Of a stretch of DNA of 64,000 bases, positions 16,521 through 24,324 are shown piece by piece. The notes under the pieces were generated by a model. That model was not told where the DNA came from. It searched no databases and saw only the letters and a list, made by a program, of their open reading frames with translations. The DNA lies in NCBI RefSeq assembly GCF_002211765.1, contig NZ_CP022133.1:2170001-2234000 (forward strand). The letters run 5' to 3'. Source of the stretch: Idiomarina piscisalsi (lineage in GTDB: Bacteria; Pseudomonadota; Gammaproteobacteria; Enterobacterales; Alteromonadaceae). How positions within the stretch are numbered: position 1 is the first letter of the stretch; every line of letters starts with the position of its first letter. The position numbers were made by a program, and so were the translations under genes.

Positions 16521-18115
16521 GCGACCTCCTCTAACTGACTGCGATGCTTCCATGCCGAATGAGGATTGACGTGTGCTTCAGCTTTGATGGTTTGCACATA
16601 CACTTCATCAAACTGGGAGGCAATGTCTCTGTCAATGATACGAATTATATGCGCAAAATATCGACTCCAACGCTTCGCTCCAACTTGGTCACGCTCATGC
16701 ACAATTAACCAGTAGAACGAGAACAGGCGATATAAGTCTTCTTTTGTTACCACCATATTTCGACAGCGAACACAGCTGAGAAAGTTGGTGCAGTAGATTT
16801 TTTTTCCATGCTCGTCTAAACGCTTTGAGGAGTCTGAGCATTTGGACACGGGCGTGTTGTTTTCAACAACCTCAACATTAATAAGTAACTCTTCGGTACG
16901 CACCTTGCCCATATAGTTGAAGTTTTTTTCTGCTTCTTTTGGGGCTTTGAGATAGTGGGTTTGCGACACTTTAACTGTATGGTTAGACAGTGCGGCGGTC
17001 ACAAAAGGGTCACCACCGGAGAGCTCCCATATTCGGTTTTCAAAGGTCTTTCTAAAGCGTGAAACATTGACTTTCAGTGGGTCTCCATTGTCGTTTTTAA
17101 GTCCCTTTTTTTTGACCCACTTTAGGATATTATGAGATAGTCTAGTAGCTTCTAAAGTGGTGATTTCAACATAATTACTGTTCGCGTCTGGACGATAAGT
17201 AAACACTAAATCCGTACCGCTTTGCACTCGCACCGATTGGTTCATTTCAATAATATGCTGAACCATAACCGCAACATCTGCCAGAACCGTTTGCACGTTC
17301 TCTACACTAGATGAGCGACGAATACTCTGGATGTGAGTCGCATTTCCACGACGCTTATAAAGAACCAGTAGTTTGCGGTTATCCTTGAGTGGATGTGCTT
17401 GGATTGAGTCGGTGGTCATCTCCAAAAGCGGGGTGGTGTTCATTCCGCTGCGAAGCGCAATTGCCATTATAAAAATGGTTAGCTCATAACTCGTCAGTGG
17501 CTGACTTTTTTCAAGGATATGGTTCACATCGACGCGAAGCGCGTGAACCAAACGTTTACGCTCAGCTTTAGAAAAAGCAGGTTGTCCCTTTTTCTTTCGA
17601 TTGGAGTTCGGAAAGGGGTTTTTGGGGAAATCGAAACGTTCAAGCCACCCTATTTGCTGCATTTTGACTAAAATAGATTTTATGTGGGTGTATTGGGTTC
17701 TAGCACTCACACTGTTAGGGGTATGCAACTTCATATGTTGAATGTAACACTCAATCAACTCAACGTTCACATCTGACAGTGTTAAATCCCGACCTAGTGC
17801 CTGAGTATAAATCTTTAAATAGTCGGCAAAGTATTTGAATCCACTTCTGCAATAACCTGATATCGTGCTCGGCTCTACGACTGACTCAGACAACATGATG
17901 TCAATGGTTTGCTGCATGGCGTTGGTAATGGCGTCAAAGCCTCGCCCATAGTACTTGGTAAAGTCGTAACTTCTAAGAGAACTATAATTTTTCGGCAAGG
18001 ATAGGACTTTATTTTCAGGGATACCGGACTTTAAAATAGGCATCGTCATCAATACACCATCTTGGTCTTTGACCGGTGCTGATAGGGCTTGTTTAAAGTT
18101 TTTGCGCTTTTTCAT
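16517..18115 (-). CDS. Tyrosine recombinase homologue, GinB-like, atypical active site
   Basis: A 532-aa middle member of the recombinase trio. The fold is recognisable from ALRSGMNTTPLLEM (box I region, about residue 233), VSRFRKTFENR (box II, about 366) and LSNHTVKVSQTHYL (His and Tyr, about 388-401). Box I normally has Arg after GM/GL, but here it is Asn; the first His of HxxR is Ser. Later Arg, His and Tyr are kept. A C-terminal segment has several Cys (CTNFLSCVRCRN). The gene overlaps its neighbours by 4 bases on each side. It may be a structural rather than catalytic subunit. Confidence 0.82.
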   Translation of the reverse strand: MKKRKNFKQALSAPVKDQDGVLMTMPILKSGIPENKVLSLPKNYSSLRSYDFTKYYGRGFDAITNAMQQTIDIMLSESVVEPSTISGYCRSGFKYFADYLKIYTQALGRDLTLSDVNVELIECYIQHMKLHTPNSVSARTQYTHIKSILVKMQQIGWLERFDFPKNPFPNSNRKKKGQPAFSKAERKRLVHALRVDVNHILEKSQPLTSYELTIFIMAIALRSGMNTTPLLEMTTDSIQAHPLKDNRKLLVLYKRRGNATHIQSIRRSSSVENVQTVLADVAVMVQHIIEMNQSVRVQSGTDLVFTYRPDANSNYVEITTLEATRLSHNILKWVKKKGLKNDNGDPLKVNVSRFRKTFENRIWELSGGDPFVTAALSNHTVKVSQTHYLKAPKEAEKNFNYMGKVRTEELLINVEVVENNTPVSKCSDSSKRLDEHGKKIYCTNFLSCVRCRNMVVTKEDLYRLFSFYWLIVHERDQVGAKRWSRYFAHIIRIIDRDIASQFDEVYVQTIKAEAHVNPHSAWKHRSQLEEVA

Positions 18116-19278
18116 GCTAAAGCCTTCGCTTCTTCACAGATTAGGTCAATATCCTGCTCATATTCAGTCATCAAGTCACCTTCTAGATCTTCAAGGTAAT
18201 GCAGATAAACTTGGGTGGTGATAATACTTGAGTGCCCTAAGCGGTCTTGAACATAAACCAGCGGGTCTCCACGATAATTCGGGTTGTTTCCTAATCCATA
18301 CAGCTTAAACGTAGCGTAGGTGTGACGTAGCTTGTGCAAGCTAACCTCTTTCCGCCCAACAATCTTTTTCAATTCGTTATTAAGTATTGTGCCTTTAACC
18401 GAATACGGTTGACCAAACCGGTTCAATAGTAAAGCCTTCTGGTCGCTGACTTCATTTATCATAAGCAGATGATTTCGCTCATGAAGCTTGTATTGCCAAA
18501 GTTGCTCATACAAACCTATCGGGATATGTATGGTGCGCTCTTTATTGCCTTTTGTACCGCCTTGGCCACTTTTAACTACCATGTCTTTAGAGCGCAGAAC
18601 CACGGGCACTATCGCCTTGCCACGCTTTGCCTTTGGGTCTTGAATATAGCTATCCGGAAAAGTGAGCAGCTCTTCTTTACGCATTCCGGTTTGAAGGGCT
18701 AACCTATAAATTAAATGCTGAGAGATAAAACAAGGGTGATTCATTAAAGTCTTGACTTCTTGTTTCGTCAAAATCTGCAAAGCAGCTACTTTCTCTTTCA
18801 GCATCACATTGGCAGTGCTCTTCTGATTACCTGACTTATCGGTATGAGCCCAAAAACCTTTTTGCTTATTAATAACAACCGTTTCAATGTCATAAGGCAC
18901 ACACTCAACCCAGTGCTTTCTATAAGCAAACTGATAAAATTGAATAATAGTTCTTAAACGTCCATTGATAGTTTTAGACGATAGTCCGAGGCTTACCGAC
19001 CAGTCTCGATAAGCAGCAATTACCGAGTGCTGAGAAGTAGCTAATCGTGAACGCCAATCTAAGCCGCTTCCTTCCAGGTAACCAAAGTAGTCATAGAGAT
19101 CCTGTCCGTACCGCCACCATGTATTTTTACTTTCGACCCTTCCTCTCGTAATGCAAAAGTAGATTAAAAACTGATGAGCTTCTCTCACCAGATTCATTTC
19201 AGAGTCAACAATCAAAGGGAAGTCTTCGTAGGAGTGCCCGTGTAGTCGGAAGTCTGTTGTTGCCTTAATTAATCTCAT
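18112..19278 (-). CDS. Tyrosine recombinase, GinA-like
   Basis: A 388-aa recombinase, first gene of the module and nearest the island end. It has an N-terminal SAM-like core-binding region (about residues 30-130) and a complete active site: Arg in LQTGMRKEELL (about 199), HKLRHTY (about 312) and LGHSSIITTQVYLHYL with the nucleophilic Tyr (about 355). The frame runs to a TTG at 19308, but ATG 19278 (MRLIKATTDF) is a better start; no clear ribosome site is visible. The upstream 30-70 bases hold an inverted repeat that could be operator or recombination site. Confidence 0.87.
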   Translation of the reverse strand: MRLIKATTDFRLHGHSYEDFPLIVDSEMNLVREAHQFLIYFCITRGRVESKNTWWRYGQDLYDYFGYLEGSGLDWRSRLATSQHSVIAAYRDWSVSLGLSSKTINGRLRTIIQFYQFAYRKHWVECVPYDIETVVINKQKGFWAHTDKSGNQKSTANVMLKEKVAALQILTKQEVKTLMNHPCFISQHLIYRLALQTGMRKEELLTFPDSYIQDPKAKRGKAIVPVVLRSKDMVVKSGQGGTKGNKERTIHIPIGLYEQLWQYKLHERNHLLMINEVSDQKALLLNRFGQPYSVKGTILNNELKKIVGRKEVSLHKLRHTYATFKLYGLGNNPNYRGDPLVYVQDRLGHSSIITTQVYLHYLEDLEGDLMTEYEQDIDLICEEAKALA

Positions 19279-19285
19279 AAAGAAC

Positions 19286-19314
19286 GTATAGTTAAGTATA
19301 TAATTCAACTATAC
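19286..19314. promoter_or_regulatory. Inverted repeat in the ginA-like promoter region
   Basis: GTATAGTT (19286-19293) and AACTATAC (19307-19314) are perfect inverted copies separated by 13 bases. Between them, read on the minus strand, is TATACT, which could be a -10 box for the recombinase operon. The repeat lies about 40 bases from the right pilB junction. It may bind a repressor or a recombinase; nothing in the sequence decides which. Confidence 0.45.
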
Positions 19315-19351
19315 ATTGATAGTAAGGAATTAACAGCTACATATCACAAAA

Positions 19352-20239
19352 GATGTCCTCAGTGTCTCGTTCGCCAAACAAGTGGTAGCCCGTATTAAGG
19401 TGATGGCTGATCTCGACTTGACGGAACAGCCGTTACCACAGGACGGACGCCTTACCGTCACTCAATCATCGACTCGACAATACCTGGAATTTCGTTTGAA
19501 TTGCTGCTGCGTATTGAACGGAGAAAAACTGGTTTTACGTTGCCTTAAGTCCTCTGAACACATTTTACCCTTAGCAGATACCGGATTAATGGCCTGTCAG
19601 TACCAGAGCTTTCAGCACGCATTGTCACAATCTCAAGGGCTTATCATTGTGACCGGGCCTACCGGCAGTGGGAAAACATCAACTTTATATAGCGCATTGA
19701 AGTCTATCAATGTTCAGACGCTCAATGTCTGTACCGTAGAGGACCCCGTCGAGACACCTTTAAACGGATGCACGCAGCTTATGGTAAATGAGCGCAAAGG
19801 GCTTTCGTTTGCGTCACTGTTACGAGCATTACTGAGACAAGATCCAGACGTGATTATGGTTGGTGAAATTCGGGACGCGGAAACCGCCCAAATTGCGCTT
19901 CAGGCCGCACAAACCGGACACCTTGTTTTAACAACAATGCATACCAACGGTACTCTGGAAACATTGGCACGTTTGAAGTCACTTGGTGTCAATCCATTAG
20001 ACATTGCCAGTGCTTTAAACCTCATTGTCAGTCAGCGCTTGCTTTCATTTGAACGGGGACACAATAACATTAGGCGACACGCTATTTTTGAAATTCTTCC
20101 CTGGCAACCGCAAGCCCATGCACTACTTAAGCCCGGATCCTCCGATACTGACAAGGCCAACTATTTACAAGATTTAGGCTTGCCCAGTTTCGAACAGGCT
20201 AAAACCTACTGGGAAAATCAGGTGAACCTTAATGACTAA
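19352..20239 (+). pseudogene. pilB: pilB 3' fragment (ATPase domain)
   Basis: Rest of the split pilB. It resumes at GATGTCCTC and encodes KQVVARIKVMADLDL, the Walker A motif GPTGSGKTSTLYSAL, the Walker B region RQDPDVIMVGEIRD and the His box TGHLVLTTMHTN, so the catalytic core is intact. The tetra-Cys zinc segment of classical PilB is not seen, as in short HofB-like members. A GTG at 19382 could start a fragment but has no ribosome site. The end overlaps pilC by 8 bases. Confidence 0.93.
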
Positions 20240-21404
20240 AACGACCGTGATGCGTTGGCGCTGGAAAAGCTCAGACAATAGCGGCCTGATACACGCGGCC
20301 AGTCAATTGCAGGCGGTAAAGCGACTCTCAGACAGAGGCCTGCGACATATCACTGTTTATCATGAACATTTCATAAAAACACCGGCGCCAAGCCGCAAAG
20401 AATGGCTGCAAACAATGAGTCAGTGGCTGGAATTGCTCAATTGCGGCCTACCGTTGCCTGAAGCATTAAAGCATAGCATTCATCGTCATTCCTCTCGCTC
20501 GATGAAATGGCTGGTTAATGACTGTCAGGAAGCTATTGAGCAAGGCCATCGATTGTCCAGTGCCCTGCACCACTACTCAGACTGGCTACCGTCTTCCGAT
20601 TTGCAAACCATTGAGTGGGCTGAGTCCAGTGGACAATTGACGCAAGGGATACAAAATATACTCACGCTAAAGCAGCAACAAATGGCAATGAAGGAACAGC
20701 TGACAAAAGCGCTTCGCTATCCACTTATTATTGCTGCAGTAGCCTGTGCTGTCGCCCTATTGATGATGACCTGGGTACTGCCACAATTTGAAAAGCTATT
20801 CGGTAGCACAGGATTACCGGCACTCACTAAAAACGTATTAGCGATATCGGCGTTTTTTGGTCAACATGCGCTTGTGTTTATCGGAGCTCTTTGTTTGATG
20901 TACGTAATGACAAAATTGGTTCGACATTATTGTCCCGCATTCTGGCGACGGATGACGCTCAAGTTGCCAATTTATCGCCAGCTCCTCACTGGTGCTCGCG
21001 AACAACAAGTATTTTATCAGTTAGGCTTGTCCCTCGACGCCGGGATTGACGCTGTAAATACGCTACGGCTTACCACGAACAACCTCAATTGTCCGGTTTA
21101 CAAAGCGCAACTCGAGCTTATTGGTTACCATCTGCAACGTGGTCTGGGATGGTCACAGGCGTTCAACCTGTCGACCTTAAACTCGGCGAAGACCATGAGT
21201 TTGATTCAGGCGGCAGAGAAGTCCGGGCGGATAGCTCAAGCATTTAAGCAGCTGGGATCTTATCAACAAAAACAACTCGAGATTTATACTGAGCGACTAT
21301 CAACCTACGCACAGCCCTTGCTGATGCTTATTTTAGGCGGCATTATAGGCACTCTTTTAGTGGCAATGTACTTGCCGTTATTTTCACTGGGTGAACAATT
21401 TTAA
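20232..21404 (+). CDS. pilC: Type IV pilus inner-membrane platform protein PilC
   Basis: Polytopic membrane protein of the GspF/PilC family on which PilB drives pilin insertion. The 390-aa protein has two repeated GspF domains (about residues 55-175 and 255-380), with membrane spans near 165-190, 205-235 and 360-385 (LLMLILGGIIGTLLVAMYLPLF). Typical signatures are SAEKSGR-like QAAEKSGRIAQAF and LNCGLPLPEAL. It overlaps pilB and directly precedes pilD, the usual pilBCD order. Expression may suffer from the upstream insertion. Confidence 0.95.
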   Translation: MTKTTVMRWRWKSSDNSGLIHAASQLQAVKRLSDRGLRHITVYHEHFIKTPAPSRKEWLQTMSQWLELLNCGLPLPEALKHSIHRHSSRSMKWLVNDCQEAIEQGHRLSSALHHYSDWLPSSDLQTIEWAESSGQLTQGIQNILTLKQQQMAMKEQLTKALRYPLIIAAVACAVALLMMTWVLPQFEKLFGSTGLPALTKNVLAISAFFGQHALVFIGALCLMYVMTKLVRHYCPAFWRRMTLKLPIYRQLLTGAREQQVFYQLGLSLDAGIDAVNTLRLTTNNLNCPVYKAQLELIGYHLQRGLGWSQAFNLSTLNSAKTMSLIQAAEKSGRIAQAFKQLGSYQQKQLEIYTERLSTYAQPLLMLILGGIIGTLLVAMYLPLFSLGEQF

Positions 21405-21423
21405 TGAAGCAGGACGCTATCAA

Positions 21424-22287
21424 ATGACCGAATTATTCGCCGCTCACACAACGGCTATGTTGCTCTTGTCCGTCGTATTAGGAGCTGTTATTGGCAGTTT
21501 TTTAAACGTTGTTATTCACCGTTTGCCTATTCAATTGCAGCGGCAATGGCAACAGGAGTGCGCTGAAGCAAATGGCACGCCTCATGCACAGATGGAGCCC
21601 TTTAATTTAGCTTTTCCTGCTTCACATTGTCCAACGTGCCAATCCGCTATTGCTTGGTATGACAACATTCCTCTTTTAAGTTTTCTGTTTTTAAAAGCCC
21701 GTTGCCGTCATTGTAAGACGCCCATTTCAATCAGCTACTGGTTGGTGGAAATAGTTACTGCAGTTAGTTTTGGTTTTATCGGTTGGCAATACGGTATCAG
21801 TCTACCGGCACTGTTTTACAGCGCCGTTGCCGGACTGTTGATTTGTCTTTTTGTTATCGATTTACATCACAAGTTACTGCCTGACGTACTCAATTATTCG
21901 TTGCTTTGGCTCGGGCTACTCTGGTCTCTTAGCGACCAGAGTCCTGTAACACCTGAACAGTCAATAGTTGGCGCAGTTATCGGCTACCTTGCCTTATGGT
22001 CGGTTTACTGGATCTTTAAGCTGCTCACTAAAAAAGAAGGTATGGGCTATGGCGACTTCAAGTTACTGGCTGCCTTAACCGCATTTACCGGTGCGACAGT
22101 GTTACCGGTTACCGTATTAGCCGCTTCTTTATGCGGCGCGGTAATAGGGGTTATTTATATAAAACTCAGTGGCCGTGCTCAGCCGATTCCCTTTGGTCCT
22201 TTCTTAATTGGTGGTGGGCTCATTAGTTATTTCTGGGGGCACCAGCTGTTATACGCGTATTGGTCCTGGCTGGGGGGAACATCGTAA
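21424..22287 (+). CDS. pilD: Prepilin peptidase / N-methyltransferase PilD
   Basis: Membrane aspartyl protease that removes prepilin leaders and methylates the new N terminus. Visible are the N-terminal GSFLNVVIHRLP, two CxxC pairs (CPTCQSAIAWYDNIP and CRHCKTPIS) and the catalytic Asp motifs FVIDLHHKLLPD and GMGYGDFKLLA, plus about seven or eight membrane spans. The start is ATG 21424, preceded by GCAGGA, rather than the GTG at 21391 inside pilC. 287 aa is the usual size. It overlaps coaE as TAATG. PilD may also serve type II secretion pseudopilins elsewhere. Confidence 0.95.
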   Translation: MTELFAAHTTAMLLLSVVLGAVIGSFLNVVIHRLPIQLQRQWQQECAEANGTPHAQMEPFNLAFPASHCPTCQSAIAWYDNIPLLSFLFLKARCRHCKTPISISYWLVEIVTAVSFGFIGWQYGISLPALFYSAVAGLLICLFVIDLHHKLLPDVLNYSLLWLGLLWSLSDQSPVTPEQSIVGAVIGYLALWSVYWIFKLLTKKEGMGYGDFKLLAALTAFTGATVLPVTVLAASLCGAVIGVIYIKLSGRAQPIPFGPFLIGGGLISYFWGHQLLYAYWSWLGGTS

Positions 22288-22895
22288 TGACGTACGTTGT
22301 TGGTGTTACCGGCGGTATTGGCAGCGGAAAAACAGCGGCGACTAACGAGTTCGAGCGTCTTGGCATTGTTGTCGTCGATGCCGATAAAGTTGCTCGTGAG
22401 GTTGTCGAACCCGGCTCTGATTGCCTTGAAAAAATTCGTGAGCACTTTGGCGAAGCAATGATTCAACCTGACGGAAATTTGAATCGCAAAGCACTCCGTG
22501 AAAAAGTCTTTAGTAATCACACCGAAAAGGAGTGGTTGAACAAACTGCTTCACCCGAAAATTCGACAGAAAATTCTCCACCAATTGAATCACGCAAACTC
22601 TGACTACGTCATATTGTCGGCCCCTCTCCTGCTGGAAAATGGTTTAGACAAGTACTGCGACCGTGTGCTGGTTATCGATGTGCCAGAGTCGCTGCAAGTT
22701 GAGCGAACTATTGCTCGTGACGACACCTCTGCGGAGCAGGTTGAGGCCATTTTGAGCGCTCAAATGACCCGTGACCAACGCCGCCAAACAGCAGATGACA
22801 TTATTCTCAACGATACAACGTTGGCAGCACTTCACTCGCAGGTTCAGGCTTTACATAAGCAGTATCTGGAAGCAGCCATTGCACACGGAGGCTAA
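22287..22895 (+). CDS. coaE: Dephospho-CoA kinase CoaE
   Basis: Last step of coenzyme A synthesis: ATP-dependent phosphorylation of the ribose 3' hydroxyl. The P-loop GVTGGIGSGKT is at residues 6-16, followed by VVDADKVAREVV, KLLHPKIR and LSAPLLLENGL. 202 aa is the family length. The ATG at 22287 overlaps the pilD stop; the frame upstream of it is inside pilD. The pilD-coaE-zapD-yacG order is common in gammaproteobacteria. Confidence 0.96.
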   Translation: MTYVVGVTGGIGSGKTAATNEFERLGIVVVDADKVAREVVEPGSDCLEKIREHFGEAMIQPDGNLNRKALREKVFSNHTEKEWLNKLLHPKIRQKILHQLNHANSDYVILSAPLLLENGLDKYCDRVLVIDVPESLQVERTIARDDTSAEQVEAILSAQMTRDQRRQTADDIILNDTTLAALHSQVQALHKQYLEAAIAHGG

Positions 22896-22935
22896 TGCGC
22901 TATTATAGGCGCATTACCCTTTACTTACTGACACT

Positions 22936-23700
22936 ATGGCGTTCACGGATAACCAGCACATTATTTATGAATATCCGCTTCAGGAGCGTGTGCGCACTTA
23001 CCTAAGACTCGAACATGGCTTTGAGCAGCTCAGCGTCAGTAAAGGCTTATTCCAACAGCAGCCGGATGCATTTTTTCAGTCGCTCTTTTCTCTCAGTGAC
23101 TTACTGGAGCGCGTCGACATTCGAACGGAATTATCGAAAGATCTCGAGGCACAGCAGCAGCGACTTAAACAATGGGAACAACACCCGGAAGTTGACAGAC
23201 AAGCACTGCGAGCCACCATTCAGGAAATTGATGACTGCCAGCAGTTTTTACCCGATATCCCAAAAGTGTTACGCGAAATTAAAGATGACGCGCTACTTGC
23301 CAGTATAAGACAGCGCTTCAGCCAACCGGGTATCAGTGGTCTTTTCGAGCTACCACAACTGCAGCTTTGGTTAAATCAAAACCGTAATGCTCAACAACAA
23401 GCATGTGATAGTTGGTGTAACGCCTTTAAACCTATCGAAAAAGCAGTGCAGCTAAAGCTGACGTTAATGCGTGAACAAGCCGCTTTTTCTACCCTGACAC
23501 TCACCAGCGGCTTTATGCAGGAGAGCTCAGAACAGCCTCTTGCGATGCTAAGAATTAAAGTACCTAAAGAGGCTTCTATTTATCCGGTTATTAGTGGGCA
23601 TCGGCAACGCTTTACGGTAAGATTCATGCCCTTGCCGGGTGCCGGTTCCAGTCAATCAATTCAATCTGTTCAATTTGAAATAGCCAGGTGTGCGCAATGA
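22936..23700 (+). CDS. zapD: Cell division protein ZapD
   Basis: Cytosolic protein that cross-links FtsZ filaments and stabilises the Z-ring. The 254-aa sequence starts [27 protein letters not shown], the family signature, is mainly helical to about residue 180, and ends in a beta-rich region ([22 protein letters not shown]). Length matches E. coli ZapD (247). Its stop overlaps the yacG start as ATGA. Confidence 0.95.
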   Translation: MAFTDNQHIIYEYPLQERVRTYLRLEHGFEQLSVSKGLFQQQPDAFFQSLFSLSDLLERVDIRTELSKDLEAQQQRLKQWEQHPEVDRQALRATIQEIDDCQQFLPDIPKVLREIKDDALLASIRQRFSQPGISGLFELPQLQLWLNQNRNAQQQACDSWCNAFKPIEKAVQLKLTLMREQAAFSTLTLTSGFMQESSEQPLAMLRIKVPKEASIYPVISGHRQRFTVRFMPLPGAGSSQSIQSVQFEIARCAQ

Positions 23701-23891
23701 GTTTAACGGTCAACTGCCCAACATGTGAAACCGAAGTCGAGTGGAAAGAGACCTCAGAATTTCGTCCGTTTTGCAGCGAACGCTGTAAGCTGATTGACTT
23801 AGGCGAATGGGCTAACGAAGAAAAGAGTATTCCGGGAGAGCCTGCCCCTGTCGCCAACGATGACTACATTAACGAAGGCGACGGCTTCTGA
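23697..23891 (+). CDS. yacG: DNA gyrase inhibitor YacG
   Basis: Small zinc protein that binds GyrB and blocks DNA binding by gyrase. The 64-aa sequence has the four Cys of the family ([10 protein letters not shown] and [20 protein letters not shown]). The start at 23697 overlaps the zapD stop. The acidic tail is typical. Convergent with mutT. Confidence 0.93.
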   Translation: MSLTVNCPTCETEVEWKETSEFRPFCSERCKLIDLGEWANEEKSIPGEPAPVANDDYINEGDGF

Positions 23892-23901
23892 AGCCGTCTA
23901 T

Positions 23902-24318
23902 TTAATACGCATTCATCGACTGCATGATACAGTCCACAATGGGTTGGTTTGCATCAGGGAACTGAAAGGCATCTAACTGGTTTTTATCAACCCAGCACCA
24001 CTTTTGCCCCTCCAGTTGAGTGGCTTCGCCATCGTAAGACAGTATCCACCAAACATCTAATAATACCCGCTTATCGGAATATTGATGTTCGATAACCGTC
24101 AACGGAGCCATATCGGTCACATCAATACCGCATTCTTCTTTAAGCTCTCTGACTAACGCTTCCTGAACGCTTTCGTCTGACTCCACTTTACCGCCGGGAA
24201 ATTCCCACTTACCGCCCTGGTGCTGCTCCGGTAGACGTTGTGCAATAAAGATTTCGCCATTCGAATTTTCTATAACTCCCACCGCGACATGCACAGCGGG
24301 AGATTTTTGGGTGGTCAT
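23902..24318 (-). CDS. mutT: 8-oxo-dGTP diphosphatase MutT
   Basis: Nudix hydrolase that cleans oxidised GTP/dGTP from the nucleotide pool. The Nudix box GGKVESDESVQEALVREL continued by KEECGI is complete, at about residues 41-64, preceded by GGKWEFPGG. 138 aa fits E. coli MutT (129). It lies 6 bases downstream of secA on the same strand, the order known from E. coli (secA-mutT). Confidence 0.95.
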   Translation of the reverse strand: MTTQKSPAVHVAVGVIENSNGEIFIAQRLPEQHQGGKWEFPGGKVESDESVQEALVRELKEECGIDVTDMAPLTVIEHQYSDKRVLLDVWWILSYDGEATQLEGQKWCWVDKNQLDAFQFPDANQPIVDCIMQSMNAY

Positions 24319-24324
24319 ATTAAC

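Larger units (their letters stand above)
5641..19351. mobile_element. GInt-like genomic island (three tyrosine recombinases) inserted in pilB
   Basis: About 13.7 kb that splits pilB. The right end carries a four-gene minus-strand module of three different tyrosine recombinases plus a small HTH/coiled-coil protein, the gene content I know from GInt islands (ginABCD) and, more loosely, from Tn554. No long terminal inverted repeats are seen. The crossover can be placed to within about three A residues, since both junctions share AA(A). No target duplication beyond that is visible. Cargo genes are AT-richer than the flanks and sit between attC-like sites. Exact ends need an empty-site sequence. 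Confidence 0.85.

Noticed and set aside
5636..19343. ACATA as a possible 5-bp direct repeat at both island ends
   Set aside because: Joining pilB there shifts the frame and runs into a stop, while the AA(A) join keeps frame and family spacing.
5641..19351. CRISPR array or integron integrase in the island
   Set aside because: No regular repeat-spacer pattern is seen, and none of the three recombinases looks like IntI; no attI could be placed.
19352..19357. GATGTC at the right junction as a Tn554-type GATGTA core
   Set aside because: Only five of six bases match and the left junction has no such sequence.
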